NCBI GenBank assembly: GCA_034670405.1
Contig: JAXDDX010000012.1
Location: 2,015,501 to 2,079,500, forward strand
From: Hoplostethus atlanticus
Lineage: Eukaryota; Chordata; Actinopteri; Trachichthyiformes; Trachichthyidae
DNA length: 64,000 nt
Reading direction: 5' to 3'
Shown: piece after piece, positions 60,801 through 64,000 of the stretch
How the letters are laid out: the number at the start of each line of letters is the position of its first letter
How positions within the stretch are numbered: the first letter of the stretch is position 1
The notes under the pieces: generated by a model
What the model was told of the DNA's origin: nothing
Database searches by the model: none
What the model saw: only the letters and a program-made list of their open reading frames with translations
Program-made: the position numbers and the translations under genes

Positions 60801-63793
60801 ACAGCGGCTAGCCCTGGGGTCACAGGTCAACCTGGGCTTCACAAGACCACCATCCCAGGCGCTGGTAAGCATAGTCAGCACAAATCTACTGTTCACACTC
60901 TGTGTTGTTCACAATACATTTCAGTAAAAGTAACCACTTGGATAAAAACAAATTTTTATTGGTGTTTTTTCCAACCAATGAGCAGATTTTTTGTGTGTCA
61001 GTACCCACAGAAACATATTTGTTCTTGTTATCTTTTGCAATCTGCCAAAAAATAATTGGTCCTTCTGGAGCTTCGGCGAATTTCATTGTCAAAAATGCTA
61101 AACTTTTGGATAACACATCAAACACTCAGCAGCTCAGTAGCTTCCTACTGGCAAACCACTCATATTTGCTTTTCCTATTCCTGTTCTGTGCTTTGTCTTT
61201 GCATTTGTGTAACATAAATATGACACAAATGATTTCCAAGCTTTTTTGTTACCTCAAAAGATGTTTCATTTGATATACTCCATTGTATTCCAATGCTCAA
61301 CAATGTGTAAAATCAGCATTTTAAGAAATTTAATATCAAATCATTATCAGTCCTACCCACTTGTAGATACAGGACTGCGTAAATGAGGCAGACTGATCCC
61401 TTTTTTCATGGAAACCTGTCAAATACATTCAGGAATTGGCTATTTTCTGTTCATTTCTAATGCCGTGTTGATCATTTAAGTGTATTGCCCTAAATCTATC
61501 AGGCCATTGGACCACCCGGCCGTCTGTCCACCCAGGGGTCAGCCCCTACCATGAGCTGGGCACGACAGGTCGGCCTGGACTGCATCTCACCACAACCCTC
61601 CACCCTGGAAGACCTGGTCTACACACCACAAAAGGTGAGTGAGGGAAAGGACTATGTGGCCTCAGTTGTCCTGAAAACAGAGAATAATGTTTTCTAATCT
61701 GATCTCATTGCCTTTTTAAGATTATTTTGTTCATAACACATACTTGGTCATTATCTTTGATGATTTGAGTGTTATTTCCCTCTAGTCCTGGGTATGTCTG
61801 AGCCAAACAAAGCCTGTATCCACTAGTGGAAAATAATGCTCATCCGTTCTAACTTGTCTCTTTAAGGAGCTACGGGATGCACCTATACTACCTTCTTACT
61901 GCTGATACTGATTCTGACTGATCCCAAATATCAATCAGATCAACTTCTTTTACTGAACAACATAGAGGTCGACAATTAGTGTGGGATCTTGAGATATTTG
62001 GTTTTCTCCATTAGAGAGTTCTAACAAAAATCAAGTCACTTTGCTTTGATACCTGAAATGTTGTATGGTTCTTGCTATGAGATTTGGGAAATTCTTTGAT
62101 ACTGATACCAACATCTGTATTGATGCAGATGGGCTAACGCCATCAGTAGGATTACCAAGCAAAGCAGTCTGCAAGGAGAGTGGTACAGCCTCTGGTACAG
62201 GCAGCAGAGCCTGGAAGAGGTTCCCCTTGCACTCCCACACTTTAACCTTTATTCTCTATCTATTCGTCCACAGCCCCGTGGATCGACACTACCCCCCATG
62301 ATGGCGGCCTACCCAGAGTGCTTTGCGTGGAGGGCCAGTTTGCATGCCACTCATTCGGCTGTGTGGACTCGGCGCAGGTGTGTGATGGCAGACAGGACTG
62401 TTTGGACGGGTCAGATGAAGAACACTGCGGTACGCATCAACGGCATGTCAGCGGAGCATTTGAGTCGGGGCATAGGAGAACGGTGCATCCCTGTAATAAC
62501 GAGGTTTTAGGGGAGAATCATAATTGCTTTAATTGCACAAGTATAATAAATGTACAGGAGTTGGTCTCGGTGATATTGGTGCCAGATTGGAGACATACTG
62601 AGTTTCACACCTCACATACAGTAGAGTAGACAGAAGACATATCACTACATATACACATTGAAAATGTCAGGGAAAACCCCAATTTACTGTCCCGACATCC
62701 CCATTGTAAAATCCACACAAATAATATCCTGGCTTATATGCCTCATCCTGTCATAGACGGGGCCTCAATCACAATGAGTCCAATGAATTTCATTTGCTCT
62801 TGGTGTTTCAATCTGATTCATGTTTTTGCTTGTCAACAAAATGAAATAAATAAAGCAAAATCCTTTTGAATGTCCAGCGACTTCCAGTGTTATCCCTGGA
62901 AAATGTCATAAACAAATTTAACGGGTTCCCGTTTTGTGTTTTTAACTGTAAAACGAACCGAGCTAACCCAGTCCGTTCCCTCTCAGGCACCACGGCCAGG
63001 CCCGCGGTGACCTCGCGGCGCCCCCTGGTGCCGAGCCCCTGCTCTCCCAAGCAGTTCTCCTGTGGCAGTGGGGAGTGTGTTCACCTGGACCGTAGGTGCG
63101 ACCTGCACAGGGACTGTGTGGATTGGTCTGACGAGAAAGACTGTGGTAGGATATATGTTGGCCTCAAAAACTAGTAGTTAGACCAGATAGGTGAAGACTT
63201 TTGTAATAAGCGACAGATGAATGTCAACCTGGAACCCAGTAGATAGAACAAAAATTGATTGATGATCCTCCTCTCCTCTCAGTGGACTGTATCATGTCTC
63301 CGTGGACGGCATGGAGTCAGTGCAGTGTTTCCTGTGGTCTGGGCTCCTTGTTTCGGCAGAGGGACATCCTGAGGGAGGCCCTGCCTGGAGGTGCCTGTGG
63401 TGGAGCCCAGTTCGACCGCAGAGCCTGCTTCCCTCAAGCATGTCCAGGTCCACCCTCTTCCTTTGTTTTTATTTTTACCTCCAAAGTACACTGGATCTGA
63501 TGTATCTATCCCTTATGTTGTCAAGCTCGTCAAGTCCCTACATTATTCTCCTTCTCTCCTGACTCCTAACTCTTTCTTCCCCATCCCTATATCTCTTGTA
63601 GTTGATGGCCACTGGTCAGAGTGGACAGAGTGGTCAGAGTGTGACGCCCAGTGTGGGGGCGGGGTCAGGAAGAGGAACCGGACCTGCTCCGCTCCGCCCC
63701 CTAAGAATGGAGGGCGGGACTGTGAGGGCATGACCCTGCAGAGCCAGAGCTGCAACAGCCAGCCCTGCAGCTCAGGCACTGGCTCACAGACAG
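26055..63793 (+). CDS. sspo: SCO-spondin, 60 coding exons traced, about 3062 codons, 3' part beyond the window
   Basis: SCO-spondin is a giant secreted glycoprotein of the subcommissural organ and floor plate. It polymerises into Reissner's fibre in the cerebrospinal fluid and is needed for straight body-axis growth in fish. The order here is a signal peptide, EMI-like segment, three VWFD-C8-TIL units, ten LDLR-A repeats, TSP1, TIL/VWC, two discoidin domains, more LDLR-A and TSP1. That is the SCO-spondin arrangement and separates it from mucins and von Willebrand factor. Every proposed exon has AG and GT borders, and each splice phase agrees with the next. No stop or frameshift was met. Most module borders are phase 1. 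The start is the first ATG after the acceptor at 26021, in context GACCATGG, and leads straight into a signal peptide. Exon coordinates are given in the segment entries. The last exon ends at a donor (63793), so the gene continues to the right. Exon edges are by eye and could shift by a few bases. Confidence 0.95.
27659..28701 (+). mobile_element. 5'-truncated L1-type LINE in sspo intron 3, with 17-bp target duplication
   Basis: The insert is flanked by identical 17-mers AAAAATTATGAATTTCA (27642-27658 and 28702-28718). It carries the C-terminal end of an L1-type ORF2 in the plus frame, open until 28509: [18 protein letters not shown], then [20 protein letters not shown] and [17 protein letters not shown]-rich 3'UTR and an (AATA)n/A-rich tail follow. 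The reverse-transcriptase catalytic region is absent, so it is a dead 5'-truncated copy. It lies in the same direction as sspo. Confidence 0.9.
28917..29087 (+). CDS. sspo: sspo exon 4: Cys-rich segment after the EMI-like region
   Basis: The exon has acceptor TCTCCCTCCCAG and donor CTGCCTG|GTCAG. It reads [18 protein letters not shown], then [19 protein letters not shown], then [12 protein letters not shown]. The CC-x-x-x-WG-SWRN-x-S pattern matches SCO-spondin just upstream of the first VWFD. One N-glycosylation sequon (NAS) is present. Confidence 0.92.
29748..31708 (+). CDS. sspo: sspo exons 5-8: first VWFD domain
   Basis: Exons are 29748-29968, 30561-30663, 31248-31406 and 31623-31708 (residues about 173-362). 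The start [19 protein letters not shown] aligns with the VWFD opening, with GGTHY in place of the usual GDPHY. The end keeps [17 protein letters not shown], the calcium-site loop of VWFD folds. Exon 7 is followed within 13 nt by a long (CA)n tract. Confidence 0.93.
31419..31509. repeat. (CA)n microsatellite beside the sspo exon 7 donor
   Basis: About 45 CA units with small interruptions (TACATA, CACCAC), starting 13 nt after the exon 7 splice donor. Confidence 0.95.
32110..33469 (+). CDS. sspo: sspo exons 9-10: first C8 domain
   Basis: Exons are 32110-32235 and 33313-33469 (residues about 363-456). The conserved Cys pattern runs [25 protein letters not shown], then [15 protein letters not shown] and [17 protein letters not shown], as in C8 modules that follow VWFD in von Willebrand factor and mucins. 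Confidence 0.93.
33887..36355 (+). mobile_element. 5'-truncated L1-type LINE in sspo intron 10, with 15-bp target duplication
   Basis: Identical 15-mers AAAAAAACATCCAGT flank the insert (33872-33886 and 36356-36370). It holds ORF2 from just before the reverse-transcriptase domain to its end. Fragments include [52 protein letters not shown] and the catalytic FADDVLV. Frame breaks occur near 34020, 34262 and 35700, and RQGC is followed by AMLP rather than the usual PLSP, so it is inactive. It has a 3'UTR of about 480 bp with an AAATAAAG signal and an A-rich end. It is in the same direction as sspo. Confidence 0.9.
34262..35740 (+). pseudogene. Broken L1 ORF2 (reverse transcriptase) reading frame
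   Basis: The longest frame (34442-35740, with similarity starting at about 34262) covers the RT palm: [29 protein letters not shown] and [12 protein letters not shown]. The thumb and C-terminal part follow ([30 protein letters not shown]). A frameshift near 35700 moves the end to another frame ([20 protein letters not shown]). There is no endonuclease domain because of 5' truncation. Confidence 0.88.
36502..36754 (+). CDS. sspo: sspo exon 11: first TIL domain
   Basis: Residues about 457-541. It reads [20 protein letters not shown] and later [20 protein letters not shown], the TIL (trypsin-inhibitor-like) spacing between VWD units. It ends phase 2 in a Cys codon completed by exon 12 (giving CNTC). 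It is the first exon after the second L1 insertion. Confidence 0.92.
37167..37193. repeat. (CAC)n tract at the sspo exon 12 acceptor
   Basis: Nine CAC units end only five bases before the exon 12 start and occupy the position of the polypyrimidine tract. Confidence 0.9.
37199..38555 (+). CDS. sspo: sspo exons 12-15: second VWFD domain
   Basis: Exons are 37199-37340, 37596-37719, 37946-38118 and 38337-38555 (residues about 541-760). Landmarks are [32 protein letters not shown] and [20 protein letters not shown]. The first motif is degenerate for a VWFD (no GDPHY). Exon 12's acceptor lies behind a (CAC)n tract and exon 15's behind a TG-rich tract. Confidence 0.92.
38849..40164 (+). CDS. sspo: sspo exons 16-17: second C8 and TIL
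   Basis: Exons are 38849-39014 and 39894-40164. Exon 16 carries the C8 tail: [34 protein letters not shown] and IHWRNHTLC. Exon 17 is a [21 protein letters not shown], then a short Asp/Gly-rich insertion ([11 protein letters not shown]), then [18 protein letters not shown] and NNCNTC across the splice. The acidic-glycine insertion makes this TIL longer than its siblings. Confidence 0.92.
40165..42786 (+). other. sspo intron 17; no gene in it
   Basis: One of the longest introns of the gene. It contains a degenerate SINE-tail-like fragment near 40260-40300 and a (GT)n at 42185-42212. No additional exon is needed: exon 17 (phase 2) joins exon 18 in phase. Confidence 0.6.
42185..42212. repeat. 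(TG)n microsatellite in sspo intron 17
   Basis: About 14 TG units. Confidence 0.95.
42787..42830 (-). repeat. SINE/LINE-tail relic just upstream of sspo exon 18
   Basis: CAGTCATTTAGCAGACGCTT and TTATCCAAAGCGACTTACAA are the reverse complement of the conserved tail seen at 22220-22255. The relic ends about 43 bp before the exon 18 acceptor, within the usual branch-point window. Confidence 0.75.
42874..43692 (+). CDS. sspo: sspo exons 18-19: Cys-rich link to the third VWD unit
   Basis: Exons are 42874-43084 and 43598-43692 (residues about 906-1008). Exon 18 reads [20 protein letters not shown], then [20 protein letters not shown] and [11 protein letters not shown], a VWC-like strand followed by TIL. 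Exon 19 completes it: [20 protein letters not shown] and DCNTC. Gln/Pro-rich [14 protein letters not shown] interrupts the TIL. Confidence 0.9.
43713..43777. repeat. (TATC)n microsatellite in sspo intron 19
   Basis: About 16 TCTA units filling much of the 116-bp intron between exons 19 and 20. Confidence 0.95.
43809..45384 (+). CDS. sspo: sspo exons 20-22: third VWFD domain
   Basis: Exons are 43809-44065, 44394-44528 and 45182-45384 (residues about 1008-1206). This is the most canonical of the three: [35 protein letters not shown], then [20 protein letters not shown] and [13 protein letters not shown]. Exon 20's acceptor follows a (TATC)n tract. Intron 22 (86 bp) is largely (CA)n. Confidence 0.95.
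45402..45443. repeat. (CA)n microsatellite filling sspo intron 22
   Basis: About 21 CA units in an 86-bp intron, starting 17 nt after the exon 22 donor. Confidence 0.95.
45471..46651 (+). CDS. sspo: sspo exons 23-26: third C8 and TIL
   Basis: Exons are 45471-45598, 45883-45992, 46162-46311 and 46558-46651 (residues about 1207-1367). C8: [109 protein letters not shown]. Exon 24's acceptor (GGTAG) sits at the end of about 22 TG units and has no pyrimidine tract. Confidence 0.93.
45835..45878. repeat. (TG)n microsatellite at the sspo exon 24 acceptor
   Basis: About 22 TG units run to within four bases of the exon 24 start (GTGTGGTAG|CTGTGAC). Confidence 0.95.
46985..50666 (+). CDS. sspo: sspo exons 27-34: LDLR-A repeats 1-10 (tenth completed in exon 35)
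   Basis: Exons are 46985-47194, 47585-47790, 47913-48027, 48406-48527, 48916-49083, 49402-49638, 50103-50225 and 50569-50666 (residues about 1367-1793). Each repeat has six Cys and an acidic calcium loop: [139 protein letters not shown], then [11 protein letters not shown] in exon 35. Several repeats straddle splice sites. In lipoprotein receptors this module binds ligand in a calcium-dependent way; here it is extracellular matrix. Repeat 10 has a longer, less acidic loop before PSDEQGC. Confidence 0.95.
50856..51689 (+). CDS. sspo: sspo exons 35-36: end of LDLR-A 10 and TSP1 repeats 1-2
   Basis: Exons are 50856-51087 and 51537-51689. TSP1-1 reads [19 protein letters not shown] and ends [11 protein letters not shown]1-2 reads [19 protein letters not shown], then [18 protein letters not shown], closing with KPC from exon 37. 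The WxxW stretches are typical C-mannosylation sites. The exon 36 donor is GAAATCA|GTAAGG; the alternative of reading on gives an early stop. Confidence 0.93.
51382..51425. repeat. 22-bp perfect tandem duplication in sspo intron 35
   Basis: CAGGACGTCACATGAGCAT followed by GGA is present twice with no gap. It contains the CRE-like core ACGTCA, which is therefore also doubled. Confidence 0.9.
52327..53061 (+). CDS. sspo: sspo exons 37-38: TIL and VWC-like modules
   Basis: Exons are 52327-52464 and 52879-53061 (residues about 1922-2029). It reads [58 protein letters not shown] and then a VWC-like [20 protein letters not shown] with [12 protein letters not shown]. This matches the TIL-VWC stretch between TSP1 repeats in SCO-spondin. 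Confidence 0.9.
53362..55319 (+). CDS. sspo: sspo exons 39-42: third TSP1-like repeat, VWC module and Thr-rich linker
   Basis: Exons are 53362-53512, 53912-54071, 54808-54856 (49 nt) and 55212-55319. The TSP1-like start is [18 protein letters not shown] and [15 protein letters not shown]. The VWC part is [34 protein letters not shown] and [10 protein letters not shown]. Exon 42 is a Thr/Pro-rich mucin-like linker ([15 protein letters not shown]) leading into the discoidin domain. Confidence 0.9.
55418..56974 (+). CDS. sspo: sspo exons 43-46: first discoidin (F5/8 type C) domain
   Basis: Exons are 55418-55545, 55927-56047, 56565-56692 and 56833-56974 (residues about 2185-2358). It starts with [20 protein letters not shown]. 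It keeps [35 protein letters not shown] and the closing [20 protein letters not shown] plus MGCGD. The flanking Cys residues (ECW and MGC) define the domain. Confidence 0.93.
57093..57856 (+). CDS. sspo: sspo exons 47-48: LDLR-A repeats 11-12
   Basis: Exons are 57093-57263 and 57676-57856 (residues about 2358-2475). Repeat 11: [17 protein letters not shown] then [16 protein letters not shown], with an insertion (PLGV) before the CDG motif. Repeat 12: [20 protein letters not shown] then [16 protein letters not shown]. Both have six Cys and an acidic loop. Confidence 0.93.
57519..57548. repeat. 7-bp tandem repeat in sspo intron 47
   Basis: About four units of ATAGTTT near 57522-57548. Confidence 0.85.
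57874..57930. repeat. (TAG)n-rich low-complexity tract in sspo intron 48
   Basis: Degenerate ATT/AGT/TAG triplets just after the exon 48 donor. Confidence 0.85.
58071..59403 (+). CDS. sspo: sspo exons 49-53: linker, 22-nt microexon and second discoidin domain
   Basis: Exons are 58071-58146, 58265-58286 (22 nt), 58498-58618, 58869-59082 and 59262-59403. Exon 49 is a Pro/Thr-rich linker ([14 protein letters not shown]). The microexon encodes DGAPGFR plus one base. Exons 51-53 form a canonical discoidin domain: [56 protein letters not shown], then [20 protein letters not shown] and LGCRG. Confidence 0.92.
59490..59770 (+). repeat. Dispersed repeat, copy 2 (related to 8311-8500)
   Basis: Begins with a (CTGT)n run (59503-59530). 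It then has GCCTTGGGCCAAACAGCAAT, GGTGATCCAGAT, CTGCCATTAG and GGGTCAAGAAATCAATTT, in the same order and orientation as at 8311-8500. It lies in sspo intron 53. Confidence 0.75.
60066..60242 (+). CDS. sspo: sspo exon 54: LDLR-A repeat 13
   Basis: Residues about 2667-2726. A Ser/Thr/Gly-rich lead ([18 protein letters not shown]) precedes [19 protein letters not shown] and [16 protein letters not shown]. It is a complete six-Cys repeat with an acidic calcium loop. Confidence 0.93.
60623..60646. repeat. (CA)n microsatellite upstream of sspo exon 55
   Basis: Twelve CA units ending 11 bp before the exon 55 start; the acceptor itself keeps a short CCTTTCAG. Confidence 0.95.
60658..61634 (+). CDS. 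sspo: sspo exons 55-56: Gly-Pro/Thr-rich repeated linker
   Basis: Exons are 60658-60864 and 61503-61634 (residues about 2726-2839). The peptide is Cys-free and built from degenerate units around G-x-PG-(L/F/V)-[68 protein letters not shown]. The Thr clusters suggest O-glycosylation (inference). It separates LDLR-A 13 from 14. Both exons keep phase 1 at each end, so they could be skipped in frame. Confidence 0.88.
62274..63145 (+). CDS. sspo: sspo exons 57-58: LDLR-A repeats 14-15
   Basis: Exons are 62274-62429 and 62987-63145 (residues about 2839-2944). Repeat 14: [19 protein letters not shown] then [16 protein letters not shown]. Repeat 15: [19 protein letters not shown] then [17 protein letters not shown] short basic Thr/Pro linker ([13 protein letters not shown]) joins them. 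Confidence 0.93.
63283..63793 (+). CDS. sspo: sspo exons 59-60: TSP1 repeats 4-5, last exons in the window
   Basis: Exons are 63283-63447 and 63602-63793 (residues about 2944-3062). TSP1-4: [20 protein letters not shown], then [22 protein letters not shown]1-5: [20 protein letters not shown], then [17 protein letters not shown] and CNSQPC. The final donor is CAGACAG|GTCTGG; the remaining 207 bp of the window are intron. SCO-spondins carry many more TSP1 repeats, expected to the right. Confidence 0.92.
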
Positions 63794-64000
63794 GTCTGGA
63801 ATCAGCCGCCTCATATTCTCTGAAATACTATTTTCTAGGTTTTAAAACTCTTTTAACAATACAATATTCCTGTGGCCATAGACAACAAATACAAAAAAAG
63901 TACTTAAAGTAAAACAAGCGTAAAGAGAGAGGTAAGGGGTTTTGTTAGAGCAATTAGAGTGACTAGAGTAGAGGGAATATGATTCACTGGGGAGAGGGGG

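Overview
This is a vertebrate nuclear genome window, almost certainly from a teleost fish. Genes are split by GT-AG introns and the background is AT-rich. It holds many (CA)n/(TG)n microsatellites, tRNA-derived SINEs with the tail GCTTTGGATAAAAGCGTCTG, 5'-truncated L1-type LINE copies, a Harbinger element and a small Tc1-type element. The species cannot be fixed from the sequence alone.

Layout. (1) 1-2.5 kb: the first coding exon and CpG-rich promoter of a minus-strand gene that leaves the window at its left edge. Its N-terminus (MSDRFVVVPVDGG) resembles K-Cl cotransporters (SLC12), but the assignment is tentative. (2) 2.5-13.7 kb: intergenic and repeat-rich. It holds a LINE remnant carrying a 17-bp minisatellite, SINEs and microsatellites, plus one possible orphan exon near 12.03 kb. 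(3) 13.7-16.0 kb: a roughly 2.3-kb element bounded by arrays of the palindrome GGTTCTATATAGAACC, enclosing a decayed multi-exon gene. (4) 16.36-21.85 kb, minus strand: a complete copper amine oxidase gene. Its four coding exons give 742 residues and the sequence matches AOC1 (diamine oxidase). An 825-bp Harbinger element sits in its last intron. (5) 21.85-25.5 kb: intergenic, with a SINE, a Tc1-type mini-element, a probable solo LTR and a perfect 17-bp-stem hairpin. (6) 25.5-64 kb, plus strand: most of the SCO-spondin gene (sspo). I traced 60 coding exons (26055-63793, about 3062 codons). Every splice phase is consistent and there is no premature stop. The gene continues beyond the right edge.

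SCO-spondin is the giant secreted glycoprotein that assembles Reissner's fibre in the brain ventricles and central canal. The modules seen here, in order, are: signal peptide, EMI-like region, three VWFD-C8-TIL units, ten LDLR-A repeats, two TSP1 repeats, TIL/VWC-like modules, a third TSP1-like repeat, VWC, discoidin (F5/8C), two LDLR-A, a second discoidin, LDLR-A, a Gly-Pro/Thr-rich repeated linker, two LDLR-A and two more TSP1 repeats. Most introns between modules are phase 1, as expected of exon-shuffled extracellular proteins. Two 5'-truncated L1 copies with intact target-site duplications sit in introns 3 and 10. Several exons abut simple repeats at their splice sites.

The aoc1 and sspo genes are divergent, with about 3.7 kb between their probable promoters. 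The best-supported results are the two complete gene models. The least explained structure is the palindrome-bounded element at 13.7-16.0 kb.
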